64,000 bases of DNA from Schistocephalus solidus. Taxonomy: Eukaryota; Platyhelminthes; Cestoda; Diphyllobothriidea; Diphyllobothriidae. A model generated the notes under the pieces. It had not been told where the DNA came from. It searched no databases and worked only from the letters and a program-made list of their open reading frames with translations. The stretch spans positions 62,001 through 126,000 of the forward strand of contig WEDG01007446.1 in the NCBI GenBank assembly GCA_017591395.1, given 5' to 3'. The position numbers and the translations under genes are program-made. Positions 11,485-24,090 of the stretch are shown piece by piece (the first letter of the stretch is position 1; every line of letters starts with the position of its first letter).

Positions 11485-14400
11485 CTAGGGAAAAGCATTA
11501 AGAAAATCCAGGTTGTGTGATATAATAGCAGTGAAAATAGGCGGTCATTTGAAACAATCAACACGCTTTTTAGGTGTTTTCCGTTTCAGGCCTCGTGGGC
11601 AAACCAAGCCAAAAATTAAAGGGGACAAAGTAAATAGTGCAAGGGCAGTCAAGGATCTTGGTTAGAGCGGATAAAAATTCACAAGTGATATCAGACTGCA
11701 AGCCGGGGCCGTCCACTCAGTGTTTGCGCTACCTCTCGAGCTACAGAACACGTTTGGATGAGCTTTCTCTCGGGTTAAATGAGGTTTGCTCTCAAAACTA
11801 TCCAACGGTGAGGCTGCAATTCAGGTTATTGACGATAAATTGCGCCAATCGTGATGTTCGGTTTGAGTTGAAAACTAAACGTCTCGGCGGACAAACAGCG
11901 CAGTGTTCACGCACACCGAAGCTGAAAGTCATCAATATCAATTACACACAGAAAACAAAATTCACCATGTTTATAAATAAGACCCAAGCGAAAATTCCGC
12001 AGACGTGTCAGCTGTGGGCGTTGGCGCAGTCCTGACATAAGGATTTTTGGTGACATTTGAGGCTCGAACCTAGTTTCTATTAATTAAAAGCCCCACATTC
12101 TATCCATTGAGCCCGGGGCTCGTTGTCTGGTCAGTTATAATCGGAGGTGCGTTCCTTTTTTATTCTAACTAAATTGGTTCATGGATTATAAACTACACAG
12201 CCTCCGCTTATCAGCAGGGGAAGAAACCGACTTAGTTCAGAAGATAAATTTGCCATTGCTAACGATTCTGCCCTTAGACAATCTTGACTAGCAGAATTTC
12301 ACTCATTTTGGGAATCTGGTGTGCTCCTGATAGTAAAGGGAACTTCTTTGAAAGTACGGATAGCCTGAATTCAATCAACTGAACTTCCACAAAGTCAAGT
12401 TGAACATCAGATCCACCAGAAGGACGAATTTCTGTAGAATACGCCTAGTAAAGCTCCACTGTCAGACTGTGTATCCGGCATCTGCATATTCACTTGGCAT
12501 GCAATAGCGTCAGCCGACTGAGGGCTTAATTTAAGGCCTGAAGACTAAAGGTTCGACGGAAGAACCCAGCCTAACTTAGGTCCTTACTGGTGATCCTGAG
12601 AAAATTTTGCCAGTTAAGGTGACTTTTTCTTTCAGAGCTGAAGCAGCTTGAATAAGCAACCCTGCCTATGTTCCTCGTTATGACGCTTCACAACATAAAT
12701 AACTGCCTAAAGGCACTGGCACGTTCAACATTCCCTCATAATTGACGGGCTGCCTGATGCGCCAACTTCTGCCTTTAGTTTTCTCGAGTTTCAATGCTAA
12801 TTCATTCTGGACCCGTCAACTCACATTGCCCGCACGTTTTACACCTCTACATCAGTCGGCATCCTTATTGACACCGGATAGCAAGCAATGTTGGAGGTGA
12901 GTCTCCGTTAGAGAGGCCAAAAGGATTGTTAAACATCTGACTGGCGGCAAGGCCGAAGGCCAGTGTAGTCATATTGTCAATTACCCCGAGGCTGAATTTG
13001 CGCCGATACTCATAGAGCGTTGAGCGCAGTGAGTTGAGGCAGTCGAGCACAGCGGTCATGGTGATACCCTCACACACCAGGCTGCCGAACGCCTTGATCG
13101 CCTGCTCAAGATTCGAGATCGTGGAGGAGAGTTTTTGAACTGTGACCTGAAGGAAAGCACAAATGATAGGTAAATACGGAGTTTGACCGCAGCAACCTAG
13201 TTGGCACAAATGTCGAGAGCTTAGGCACGGCGAGCAAATGAACAATCTTCCTAAGCAAAACGCCGTAGAAACTCGGCCTCTAAAAACGAGCAAAACCTAG
13301 TCATTGCTATTTGAAAACACCTTGTTATGAGTTATACTGGTGTAAATATGTTAGTTTGTGGCGAATAATCTCAAGCTGATCTCCGATGAAATCGAATTTT
13401 GTAAATGAAACAACAGAATTAACATAAAAAAAACACGATCCATGTTGGTTTAAAAAGATGTCTGAAGATGGTCCTTATGATTGAATTGACGCAATGTAGC
13501 CCAGAACTATACCCTATCAGTTGCACTAAACAGCCAGCCAAAACAAAATTGGGAGAGACATTTGTCGAATTTGTCCTGAAAAGGCAATAGCTTATTTACA
13601 ACGAAGATCAAATAAGAGTTTGCAGAAACACACCTAGTTTCAACAGAACACAAGATCTATCTGTGGCAATGTCGTATGGAGGAAGGTTTTTCATTCATGC
13701 TGGGCAGTTATTCAAAAGATACGGATAATAAAATTCCCTTAAGACGAAAGCGACTGATAATGTTACCTTCGATTGAGATCCACGAAGGAGTTTCCGAAAT
13801 TGTTCCGTAAATCGAGCAATGATGGAAAGGGCAACGTTTATATCGGGCCTGCAAATAGGGATTTTAAAGCACGGGCGATGAGGAACATCGTCCATTCAGT
13901 ATTTAGAGATTTTAAAGCGTGTTTTTTTCACAGGGAATGCACCAATTAATTACGTACGAAAGATTACAGCGGATAAAATTAACTCCTAATGGTTTTTATG
14001 CTTTAAGGACGTTGTCATGCAAGAGTTTTCCGGGGTACTTTGCCGTCAGGGCCAGATCATGCGTTGCAGGATACGGTGACGCGAGCATTTACACCTATCG
14101 ACGCTCCATCTTTTAGTATTTTTAATTTAGAAAACCTTGAGTATAGTGATCACGGATATTTCTCATAGCCTCGCTGCTGTGTCAAACACTTTTAGGCTTC
14201 ACGGTCACACGTTTAGCACGCTTGACGAAACGCACATCTCCGATGATTGCGGTGAATGGAAAATGGCCAACAACCAACAAAGTCTATGTTTATTTGAACA
14301 GCAAAGCCTAGTTTCAATGCATTACTTATTTTGGATGCTTTGCTTAAAAAAAAGATAAGCATAGGAGAGGAGGGAGTAGAACATACGCAATTTGAACGTC

Positions 14401-17400
14401 AAATTAAAGAACTTCTGGGCAAAACGAACCGGGCTGCGACCTTGTCTCCTTCGCTTTCTTCTAATACAGGGTTTGAACCGAAAGGGCAGAAATTCTGTCG
14501 CGGCTGGTAAACGGAAAAAATAATGAAGCTGCTATAAAGAATGAAGAAAACAGTTGTTTTACAAGCAAGACTTCCTTTTCCCATTTTCTCCATCCAATCA
14601 TCAGCTAAAAATTAATCGTTAGACCAGAAATCTCTGAATTTAACAGTAAGACCTACGCATTTAAATATCATGAATGAAGCCGAATGTCCGAGTTCCAGCC
14701 TTGGGATAAGAAGATGGGCCAAAGATGAGAACATTTGGTTTAGTTTTCTGACGGAACAAACTCGTTCATGAGCCCATATTCAGAGCTGGCGGCATAGTAA
14801 CTCTTTCTACATGCAGAGCGGATCAGCGGTCTAAACCTTAGAACTCTTGAAAGTATCCATCGTCCGAGAGGACAACAGCAACAACACAAGGGAAAATGAT
14901 GAGACAGTAGCCAATCAGATGTGAGCGACGCAGTGTAGCTGGGGCCAGCGCAGGGCCTTGCATGCCGACGCTAGATCGGTAAAAAATGGACTGCGGGCCC
15001 CTCCAAGGCCCAGACTTCAATAAATTCCCAGCAGCAGGGTCATAAAATCAAGGACAAACTAAGTGCCAAGGAGCAGACTGGGGTAGTGCATCGCATTCCA
15101 TGCCTAATCTGTCATTCTAACTACGCAGGCCAGACCGAACGCATGCTGAGCTTGTGCATATACGAACACGTTTCACACCTTCAAAGCGGGTTGTAAGTTC
15201 AACTTCGCAGCCAAGACGAAAATCGCCTATTGGATGCAAGGCAAGCCAAGAATTGATTGAGGTCTGAGCCACGAGTGAGAAGTCAATCGATAGATGCAAA
15301 AATCTCTTGCCGTCGGTCGAGTTCAGACCAGCAGAACTAATCGCTGATTGACTACTATCCCATATAATTGTCGCTTGTTCAGTCGCTATTGACATATCTG
15401 GCGATGGACTCCTACACCAGTCGGAAGGCTCAGAATAAGATAGAAACTGTCCCGGTTCTCCATCAGTCTAATTCTTCCCTATGCGTTTAAATCATTGTAG
15501 GAAGCGTGATCATGAGATCATAGAATAAAATTAAATACGGTGTTTTAATGATTTTTTATCACATGAGAAGAAGGCTATGCTAATTCTATACCGTAAGTAT
15601 GTGCGAGGTCCTTTCGCAAGTTCTGCAGCATCAAATGGCCAGCCGCATTCATACATACCAAGACCTGTTTAAGATACTGCAGGCACTATTACGGTTAAAA
15701 CACATTAAAACCCAATAAGACAACACCACAAATGCATTATCAAAATATTTGTTAAATGTGTTACACAAGGCTGTTTATTCGATTATTGAAGCTCAACCAG
15801 CAACTTCGTTTTCACTGTCAAATGTCAAGCCAGACGACGAAGCATCCAAGAACTTGACCAATACGCAAAAGACACAAGTTTCTGGAGTTAAATTTGGAAT
15901 CTGATCAGGCGCTATCTGATGTGGCCTACAGCTGTGTGGCTTAGAAGATGAGTTAGCAAAATTTAGCGAGCTCTTTGACCCCAAAGCGTGCACTTGTCGT
16001 AGTCGAGAAAAAACGGGACTCAAACATTCGCAGCACGCTAATGCAAAGGTGAATGATTGAGAAATCTGCAGAGGGTTTATACCTGTCACATGATAGGCGT
16101 ACCGCTTGTCGCCGGAAGCGAATCTGTAATGTTATAACGTGCCAGAGACTTTGTTTACGAAAAAAATCGAAACGGTTGAGAAAAGAACAATTCACAATCA
16201 ACGAAGACGTTAAGTACAACGAAACTTGTTCCGATGTGCTCGAAGCCCGCGCTCCATAGCTGTCGGGAAGACAAAGCCACCAACTTGACTGCAAAACCAA
16301 ACCACAAAACCAAATCGATACTCCAATCGACAAAATACCTGTTTTTGTGTTACGAAGTAATTCCTCTTCGGTAAGTAGCCAGATTTTTACTAATTTAGTG
16401 ACTGCGAACGGCAAGTTTTAAGGCGAGAACTAGTATGGACAATTTACGGGTTCGTATAAACTAGCAGGAAAGAGCCACTGATTTAATTGTCGTCGCGTTT
16501 ATTTGCCTGACTGCAAAAGGATGAGTTAAGTGAAGTTTGACATAGTAACTAGAACAAAGTAAAGGTAAATCCTGAAAGAAAGCCAAAAGGCAGTTTTCTA
16601 TAGGCATTTCCAACAAGCAAGGCTACATTTCCACAAAATAACATGCTATCGGCAAACCATGCGTTAATACTTATCCTTAATAAACTTACCATACACCTGA
16701 GGATGGGAAAATGGAAATAAGCGCACTTTACTAATAATCTCATCCAGATGATGGATATGCGTATTATTCATCATAAATTTGTCCTCGAAAGCCAATGCGG
16801 CTTTAGACGACACCACCGAAACACCGACACGATCTTCGCCACCCAACCTCTTCGTGTGTAAACTGATACTTTTGAGGGGCAGATCGTGCGTAGCACGCGT
16901 AGAGGGGCAGCTTAGCTCTTCTATCACTGCGGCTATCCTCTGCATCAGTTGGAAGACCACTTTGGAGAGTTGACAGGTGCACGGGAGAGGTAATTGAGTG
17001 AGATCAGCTTTCAGTGCATACTCCTCACTTTAAACAATGCGATGAGTTTAAATCTATCACAGTATGTCAAAATCATAGCTTAGAAGGATGCCAACCAAAG
17101 GGATAATTCGGGTCAGGTGAGAGAAGAGAAATTGCGGTAGACACAGCGCAAGTTGATTTTCACAATAGAATACAAAAATTTCAATTCACCGTCCTTGTAC
17201 CCACCAAGCTACTGGGCACAGTTCGGACATCATCTAAAAGAACGGCCCAACTGTCATCCATCCTTATAGTCTCATCGGCTTGGGGAAGGGATTGTTATAC
17301 ATTTTCTTGAAATTATTGAATAGCCGTGTAGTGTGGGAGAAAATAAGACTTGTTCAATGCCAAATATTAAAAATCATTTGATTATTATAAAAGCCTGAAA

Positions 17401-20400
17401 CCGTATAAATAATCTCAAATACAATAAGAATACGATTTAACTTTAAAACAGCAGGAAGGCTGACATAATGCCTCTGAAGGACAAGTATTATAAAAGTGGA
17501 AGCAAGAAAATACGCTTATTCGATTTGGCTATCCTGAGACCTGATAAGACCTGAAAATTAGCAAGTTGAAATATTTCAATTTTCGTTTGCAAACGAAAAA
17601 TTCGATGAAATTTGCATCAAAACAAATTATTTAACTTCGAACTTACCGATCGCAAAAAGAGTTCTTGCTGCTTATACTTCTCGAGAACAAGATATACAGG
17701 CCTGTTCTGTCGGTGGCAGTGCCAAACATGACCATGGTCCGATACTTTCGCAAGTCTGACATTGAAATTGTGCAAACTTATTAATTGTTAAGTCTCGAGT
17801 GTAAGGCACAGTTTTAGGACCTCAATAAATAATTGGCGATTTCTTCTGGTAAGTTCCGAAAAAAAAAGATTTCTAACCTTAGATACTGAGGTCAAAAGTA
17901 TTTGGCATTCACACCAAACAACAGCCAAGGATAGGATCGCCCGAAAGCTCGATGAGCGGAACTTAGTGCAAACAACCTGTAGCCTTGTAAAAATACGTTT
18001 CTAGTATTTGGATTCACAGAAAATTAAGTACAAATAATTGCGCAAAATGTATTTTATCTGCAGAAAAACCGAATTTCGCGTTTCAATGTTACAAACTCTG
18101 CATGCTCAAACCGGATAAAGGAAGTGAAAAAAACTGTCTGCTATCAACTGGCCGTCCAAAATTAGGTGCATAAATACGGGATGATAATTCTAAAAGCGAT
18201 TAATTAGAAAACAAATACTTGACAAATGTTTTTTTGATCCAGAACGGAGATGACTAGTTCTTCAGTCCTAGGCAAAATGTAACGTGCCCACAGATCAACG
18301 GAGCAACAAATGTTCACTACTGTCGAAACCATCCGATTTCGAAAGAAATTTAAATAGCTTCAAACTGCCCCCTTGCTTCGTTACGGTCGTACTTGTCATA
18401 ATTCAGAACCTAAGGTCACTTGCTAACACTAAGTATTTCCTCTATTCAGGTTCTACGAGCGTATTCTAATAATTTTAAGTACTTACGGAAAAAGGAGGTC
18501 AGTGCGCCCGTGGATGCGTAAGCAAAGTCGACTTGCGTCCAATGTAGGTGAATTCAGTTTTAAAGGAAATTTGGCAATCTTTTCAATAAGGTTCTCTACC
18601 GTTGTGTCACTGGCTGGAAAGAAAATATCAACTCCTCATTAAACATTCGCGTTATATAAAGATGTTTGTGGTAAACAAACGCACAAAAAATAGAAACATA
18701 ATTCAGAAAATACAACCATAGCCTGATCTTTGTTAGGTTAAAATTTGACTTTTTAAGGGAATCTTCTAAAACTTACATATTGAGTCAATGCAAAATTTTG
18801 ACCGAAGTTTGTGCGGAGCGGTAGAACAATTAGAATTTTCTGCATAAACATAAACCTTGAGTTCAAGTCTCTGAAAAAGTCCATCATTCTTCGTTTCACA
18901 AGTGTCGACCGGTTTTTGATATTCTGGTGTATGATATACATATATTTTGACCTGCATATCGGGTATATTACGAGAGCTCGTTGAGTGTACGTGATTTTTG
19001 CTGAATTCATGATTGATGGGTTTTGTTAGGGAAGAATTAATCGGCGTAGTGCACGCGGTTTCTTTCAAGGAAAACTTTTGTGCATTACTGTGAACGGCGT
19101 CGAAAACATATCCAATGAGACGTTCCTTTTGAGTTGTTTCAGCAACATTTGAAAGGCAAGATGAGTTGTTAGGAGATATTTCGTCACCGTAACAAACGGA
19201 ACTTGAGCATCTTAAAGTAGAAAAGAGTACAACTTTCATAGAAAATATATAATAGCTAAGGAAATGCTCTTGTAAATTATCTCTATATTAGAACTATAAG
19301 GTCTGAAAATACGCAATAAAAGCTTGGATATTTATGATTTTCCGTTACAATCTAAACCAGCCCAAGGGTTAAGACAATTTTCGGAAAACATTCAAGACAA
19401 AAAATAAAAACTAAAGAATTCCATAAAGTTTTAATTATGAAAGGAAGTATCAAATACGGAGAGAAATAAGAAAATTGGCAGCTTCATAGATGAAGCATTT
19501 TACTAAGTGTGTCAGAGATCACCTTATCGAGCAGTTGCATCAAGACCACCAATATAAGCGGCAGGTAAAACTGTTACAAATATCTGAGTTACCTTTTTAG
19601 AGTTTGCCAAAAGAATAGAAGCTCCTTGTCCACAAATTGGACGCTCGGCTCAAAGTTATTCAAACCTTGGTTCTGCTTAGATGTTTGTGGTTGCTAATAG
19701 AAAATTGAAAAAAATAGTTGTTTCAAAAAAATTTTGTGATATAAAAATCAAATGCGGTCAAACTGGAGCTGGAAATGAAGTCAAAATTATAATATGGAAA
19801 AAGAACAATTGCTGCTATAATTGAAAAATACGGTAAATAAAAACACATATTTTAACGGCTTTCACATAACTGGAAGCAAACAGTGCAAACCGATCGCACA
19901 CATCTGCATGGGATCGGCTTACCTTGTATATTTCCAGTCTTCGAAAGCCACAAAAACCGGAGTTAGTGTCGAATGTTCATCATTCATGTAGAAAAGTTTG
20001 TCAAAAGAGAAAAAACCACAAGATAACACTACAACGAAAAACTGTATCGTGTGCGAGTCTAATTTTTCATATAAATTAAATCCTGCTTTGCGTACGCTAT
20101 GTATAATACTATGACAGCTGAGAGGTGAGGCGAGCTGTAAGTGCTGCTATATAGAAATCACATAACATGAGTTCGTTATAAAAACGAACGATGAATTATT
20201 CAACAATGCGAATGTATGTTCGCTACCTGCGATAGTTTTCATTAAAAAAATATTTTGTGAGATACCTATATAGGTATACCATGTATACGTAAATATATAA
20301 TAAATCATAAATAAAAGTTCAGTCCCCTCAGGATATATAAATAAAATTATTTTTACCCTCCGGAGACGTAAGATTGGTGTTCCATCATCAGCAGGTAAGT

Positions 20401-20774
20401 CAAGAAGTCGATAGTCATTTTCTGTAGCCTTTACACCTGAACTAATATAAAGATTTACCTAAATATCTACCGGTAGTGGTTTCAGTACAGTTTTTTGCCA
20501 GTGGTTTCGATATTATCTCGGATTTTAAGGGTGCTTGCTGAGTGAAAATGTCCATAAACTCAGGAGAGATTGTATTGTCCTCAAAAAAACGATGGAAATT
20601 TTCATCAATTGTCACACTGTTTTCTCTTTTGGGTGAGATGTACATTTTCATAACATTCTGATTAAAAATTGGATCAAAATCTGCAATGTTTTCCGACAGT
20701 TTTGTTTCCTTAGAGATAGCTGTATCTTCGAAAGAGATGAGATCACACTCAGCACCACCCTGCAAACTTGTCAT
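11290..20774 (-). CDS. Gene model (span): putative class II PI3-kinase, N-terminal half
   Basis: Minus-strand split gene, read from 20774 leftward. Candidate exons: 20774-20459 (start), 19210-18777, 18613-18487, 17755-17647, 16939-16732, 16065-about 15956, about 15395-15179, 13848-13767, 13146-12865 and 11484-11290. Phases agree at 18777/18613, 18487/17755, 17647/16939, 16732/16065 and 13767/13146. The second to fourth of these resemble the Ras-binding domain of PIK3C2 enzymes, which phosphorylate PtdIns and PtdIns4P on endocytic membranes; the next exons resemble the helical linker. The N-terminus with a DLISFED motif would suit a clathrin/adaptor-binding region. I see no C2, helical PIK or kinase domain. 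They may lie left of the window or be missed. The leftmost three exons could belong to another gene. Confidence 0.45.
12045..12130 (-). repeat. tRNA-like SINE head
   Basis: The minus strand has an A-box-like GGCTCAATGGATAGAATG and, 30-35 bases on, a B-box-like GGTTCGAGCC. The flanking bases do not fold into T and acceptor stems, so it is not a working tRNA gene. The wording differs from the 305-bp array, so it is probably a separate tRNA-derived SINE family. Confidence 0.45.
12865..13146 (-). CDS. Exon of a minus-strand gene: helical segment
   Basis: Acceptor TTTCCTTCAG precedes codon one at 13146, and the frame runs to TAA at 12865. The region is GC-richer than its flanks and clearly coding in composition. 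The peptide is helical (VTVQKLSSTISNLEQAIKAF..., then LDCLNSLRSTLYEYRRKFSLG). By eye it can be laid against the segment between Ras-binding and C2 domains of PIK3C2 enzymes, but weakly. A donor at GGG|GTAATT inside the frame could shorten it. The phase-0 start matches the phase-0 end of the exon at 13767. Confidence 0.5.
   Translation of the reverse strand, partial: VTVQKLSSTISNLEQAIKAFGSLVCEGITMTAVLDCLNSLRSTLYEYRRKFSLGVIDNMTTLAFGLAASQMFNNPFGLSNGDSPPTLLAIRCQ
13767..13848 (-). CDS. Short exon (82 bp) of a minus-strand gene
   Basis: Acceptor CCCTATTTGCAG and donor TCGAAG|GTAACA frame an open stretch encoding PDINVALSIIARFTEQFRKL plus LRGSQSK. It ends in phase 0 and joins in frame to the exon beginning at 13146. 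The joined peptide is a long amphipathic helical region. The one base before the first full codon means the previous exon must end in phase 2. No such exon was found. Confidence 0.55.
15179..15395 (-). CDS. Candidate exon, possible start of a C2-like fold
   Basis: Open on the minus strand with FLHLSIDFSLVAQTSINSW followed by HPIGDFRLGCEVELTTRFEG. The stretch recalls the PIK3C2 segment where a hydrophobic strand is followed by a conserved Trp and an F-x-L-x-C motif at the front of the C2 domain. A donor G|GTGTGA at 15179/15178 would end it in phase 1. The acceptor is uncertain, so the upper border is only the limit of the open frame. Confidence 0.4.
15956..16065 (-). CDS. Candidate exon following the Ras-binding region
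   Basis: Acceptor CCTCTGCAG at 16066/16065 takes the phase-1 end of the previous exon in frame and gives FSIIHLCISVLRMFESRFF and then GVKELAKFC. This pattern fits the helical linker of PIK3C2. The frame then meets TAA at 15953-15955 with no good donor before it, so either the border is non-canonical or a frameshift is present. In a second frame the same acceptor opens 91 codons to 15793. Which frame is used is unresolved. Confidence 0.4.
16732..16939 (-). CDS. Exon downstream of the Ras-binding exons
   Basis: Acceptor CAACTGATGCAG and donor ATTA|GTAAAG border 208 bp that start in phase 0, as required by the exon ending at 17647, and end in phase 1. The peptide begins RIAAVIEELSCPSTRATHDL and ends near NNTHIHHLDEII. 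Phase agreement on both sides is the main support. Family resemblance is weak on its own. Confidence 0.55.
16980..17245 (+). repeat. Decayed retroelement tail copy inside an intron
   Basis: The plus strand carries eroded blocks of the tail repeat: GTGCATACTCCTCACTTTAAACAAT, a CTATCACAGTATGTCAAAA block and GATGCCAACCAAAGGGATAATTCGG. A terminal-repeat-like TTCACCGTCCTTGTACCCACC follows. It lies between exons and does not touch the splice sites. Confidence 0.55.
17647..17755 (-). CDS. Exon: second half of a PI3K Ras-binding-like domain
   Basis: Acceptor TTTCAATGTCAG and donor GATCG|GTAAGT. In the frame set by the preceding exon (phase 2 in, phase 0 out) it encodes LAKVSDHGHVWHCHRQNRPV followed by YLVLEKYKQQELFLRS. 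In PIK3C2 enzymes the matching region has a conserved H-E-Y-I-x-x-C followed by a hydrophobic strand; here HVWHC and PVYLVL take those places. One frame gives another open peptide but breaks the phase, and the other has a stop. Confidence 0.6.
18487..18613 (-). CDS. Exon: first half of a PI3K Ras-binding-like domain
   Basis: Acceptor TTTTCTTTCCAG and donor TTTTTCC|GTAAGT are strong. The frame gives SDTTVENLIEKIAKFPLKL followed by SRLCLRIHGRTDLLFP. The order TVE-x-LI, then a strand L-x-L-x-I-x-G-R-x-(D/E)-x-L, is that of the ubiquitin-like Ras-binding domain of PI3-kinases. Phase is 1 in, 2 out, agreeing with both neighbours. This is the best single exon for the family assignment. Confidence 0.65.
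18777..19210 (-). CDS. Exon upstream of the Ras-binding-like domain
   Basis: About 145 codons open, ending at donor ATAT|GTAAGT in phase 1, which fits the next exon. The last third (VKIYVYHTPEYQ..., LELKVYVYAENSN...) has the alternating hydrophobic pattern expected of the first strands of a Ras-binding domain. The first two thirds are Ser/Asn-rich and probably disordered. The acceptor at TTTAAG (19211) is a guess. It does not match the phase of the first exon, so another exon may lie between. Confidence 0.5.
20459..20774 (-). CDS. First coding exon, with start codon
   Basis: ATG at 20774-20772 opens 105 codons to donor TTTAG|GTAAAT. The peptide starts MTSLQGGAECDLISFEDTA and continues with acidic, disordered sequence (ADFDPIF, FFEDNTISPEFMDIF). 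DLISFED and the DPF-like DPIF motif resemble the clathrin- and AP2-binding motifs in the N-terminus of PIK3C2A-like proteins (family knowledge; the match here is short). No TATA box was identified upstream. Confidence 0.5.
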
Positions 20775-20799
20775 CTTTTAATTAAAAAGTGCGGCACAA

Positions 20800-23700
20800 C
20801 TCTATTTCGATAGTTGTCCAATAGATTTTCAAGGTTGTAGCTTTCCTCGATATGATATGTTTGGTTTTCAAATGCCAAGTTAAGAGGTATTCTATTTCAG
20901 AAAGCTACACATTCCCTTCTAATAATCTTTTTTCTTCTAGGATTGGAACTCAGTTTAGAGAGTAAGTCAAATCTTAAGTAAGTACGAACCTGGGTTGCGG
21001 AGAGACACCTTGTTACAACTGCAGTTTGGGACAGCTTTTAACAATAATGTCATGTAACAATTTTTGTCGATGACGGAGCAGACGGTGCGTGTATTTGGTG
21101 GTAAGTTTGATGTTTTGGTATGTTAAGATGTTCAGTTTGTATAGCTTACCGATAATCGTGTATTTTTAGTGTGAACACGTAGTGCTTGTTTGCTAGGCTG
21201 CATAAATTAACGGTTATATGGAGAGACAAATAGATATGTCGAAAGTGAGTGATCCTTAACTGACAGGTGTGAGCTGCTATTGTGAATTAATAAATGGTTC
21301 AGTTAGGTTTTGCAGTGGTAATCGACCTACTATTGAAAACATTATGGCTGGTTTTGTTTTCTTACTCAATGTTCCTAAAATGATCAGTTATTGACGTACG
21401 TACATGTACAATTCTGTATTTTATGCTTTGTAAAATTGGCTTTGCTTTTTATACGTAGTCATTGTTTTCACCTCCATAACGCCTCCTTATTATATCAATG
21501 GCTCTATTACTGTGAATTTGGGCATATCGTTAAAATTTCACCACATAAATTAAAGAGGAATGTCACTTTAAGGTCATTTTGTATTCTTCTTAAGTGGACA
21601 GATTTCATCGCATGTTTTAGGCATAAACAGCATACTATTTTCTAGCTGTGGTTTATGCAGAGTATCGAACATCAATAAACATAGACAGGAGTTTACGCAA
21701 GACGCGTACATAGGAAAAATTTACATGAGTGGGCCAGTAACCTTAACTTCCAGTAACACGGTTCATCTAGTTCACGCGCTTGTGATATTTCTAGAAAAAA
21801 ATCATAATATGGAGTAAGCTTTATTTTATTTGTCTGCATACGAAGTAGAGTGGCAAGGCACGTATGCTGAAATATTCTCCGCTTCAGCGAGGCAACAATG
21901 TCATCACTGTGTAAAATGCGCGACATTGAAATTTAGATTCAAATTGTATGCATCCGTGGATTTTCAACTTTTTTCGATATAATTATCGACTGAACGCTGT
22001 TGTAGCTATGACATACCAATATTCCAGTTTGTACAAACAATAATCTTATCCTTGAATGGCTGTTCTGTAATCTTGCAGGAATACAGAACTTTAACATCTG
22101 TTTCGTCTTCGCAATCAGGTCCCCCAGCATTCAAAAATCGAAAACGGCTTAGTGGCTTTGAAATTTTCTGGCTAATCTAGGTCACTTCAACGTTTTGTGC
22201 ATAATCTCCATATAAACAGCCCACATCACAAAAAAACTGCGAATGGACATTGAAATCGGTCAAGATTCAAACCTCTTAAAATTGCGCAGACTGGATTCGA
22301 ATCTGGTCACGCCAACCCACAGGCGACTGAGGTGGCCACCAGATCATCAAGGGATGTTGGCTTATGTGAAATGTTGATACGTTAAAAGATACCCATCACA
22401 AAATAAATCGCAAGGATGTGCATTTAAACACTCGTTTCCCTTCAGCTCAACGGTTAAAAAGCTTAGTAGCTTTCAATAACGTGTGTATGAAGATGAAGTT
22501 TGGTTGGGTTGTTTAAGCGTCCTGCATAAAGTCTTCGAATTGCAAGAGCAGATGAACAACATGAAGACATTTATTCAGTCAGCCCTCCACCTACCAAAAT
22601 AACAGGGAAAACCGCAGGAAAAGAAAAAAAAGAAGTATCCTAAGCAGCATAAAGAAGATCCCGCAACGAGGAGGCGGACTTCCGAGGACGATTACGTAGC
22701 TTCCTGTTCCAGCCAAGTCGTTTCCAATAAAATGCAGAGTGGAATGCTACCGAATACACAGTCAGTGGTACGGGTCCATTGACCAAGAATTTTCAAACGA
22801 GCAACTTAAATATTTTGGGTGTAACATTCAGTTGATTTTTTCAATTTATTTGGTAAGAATAAAAGGAATGCCTTTAAAAACCCTACTGTGTACACGTCAG
22901 TTCGTTTGATACTGTGGAAAATGCAGAAAAATTATTACTGTTAAAATAGTACTTGCATAATTTGAGTAGTATTTTAATATTCAAATGTGCTTGCACCCAG
23001 AGAGTCGTCAATCCATTAGGAGTAAATCCAAGGATATACAACGACATATTTCCTGTGCATCCGAAATTACCACAGAGATAAGCAATGGGGCTACCTCGAG
23101 CATGTGTTCCGCAGATAACGCTAAAGTATTAGAAATGGAACCAGCTTCCCTATGTCAAGGGACGGATAAAATGAAGACGAGACAGTGACGAAGGAGGATT
23201 GTAATCGGCTGCGGCCTATGTCATCGTCAGCTCATCGTAAGCACATTTTACCTTTCTCGGGGCATGACATCACTGCGATATCAAGAGACATGCTAGACAA
23301 CGTGCAGTGCCTGTTAATTTAGTTACTTCCCAAATACACAGCCATTACTGCCAAAGAGCAGGTCTCTGCGTCCTACAATTCTTCCAACGCCTCATCAAAG
23401 AACTTTTGCGGCCCATTTAAGTTCTCAAGGCCTTCAGACCTGGAAAGCAGTCAATTGACATATCAGCACATCCAAGGCGCCGATTACTTAAGGTAGTGTA
23501 AGCTGATCAAGAGCAGGACAATTCGCAATCAATGACACACGCTGCGGGATTTTAACTGGACTTCAAACCAACAGAGAATAAAACGTCATAAATTAGTTCT
23601 CAAACTGAGAACAGGATTGCAGCATGGGCAGATGTACTGACTGCTTTACAGCGATCAAATAATGTTGCGTCCTCCCTAATTCTTTGAACGAAACCAATTC

Positions 23701-24090
23701 AAATGAGGGCGCAATAGGTTCTGTGAACGCAGGATAAAGCTGCACCCCAATAAAACCTACCAACTATCGGAACGTCGCATCTGTTTACACCAACGTTATC
23801 TAAATAAAATGACCTAAAAACAACATATGTGACCGATCCCTGGACATTATATTTTAGACCGAAACCTGGTTGTCTGAAAACATGGATTCCCACAAATAGG
23901 CATTAATAGGATTAAAGTTATTTCGAATACAGATTAGAGAGCGTGAGGGAGGAAGAGATGTCACCAGTGTAAAACGCGGAATGTTTGAGTCAGAAAAAAG
24001 GAGGAATTCGTATTAATCGCCGAGAGTATACAGGCAAAGGGATAACATAGCCTTGAAGTTCTGACCGCATATTGACCACCGAAAAGTGAG
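20800..24090. other. No gene recognised
   Basis: AT-rich with scattered short open frames (for example 21391-21645 plus, 22985-23188 plus, 23699-23893 minus) that show no domain. The left part should hold the promoter of the gene starting at 20774. A tRNA-like box pair at 22262-22345 is listed separately. Confidence 0.4.
22262..22345 (-). repeat. Possible tRNA-like SINE head
   Basis: The minus strand has a near-perfect B box (GATTCGAATCC inside CCAGATTCGAATCCAG) about 45 bases after a poor A-box-like TGGCCACCTCAGT. No cloverleaf can be drawn. It is probably a decayed tRNA-derived SINE. Confidence 0.3.

Noticed and set aside
11637..12035. 132-codon plus-strand ORF
   Set aside because: Starts at GTG, no domain or splice signals recognised, and it lies in a region where coding evidence is on the minus strand. 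It could be chance.
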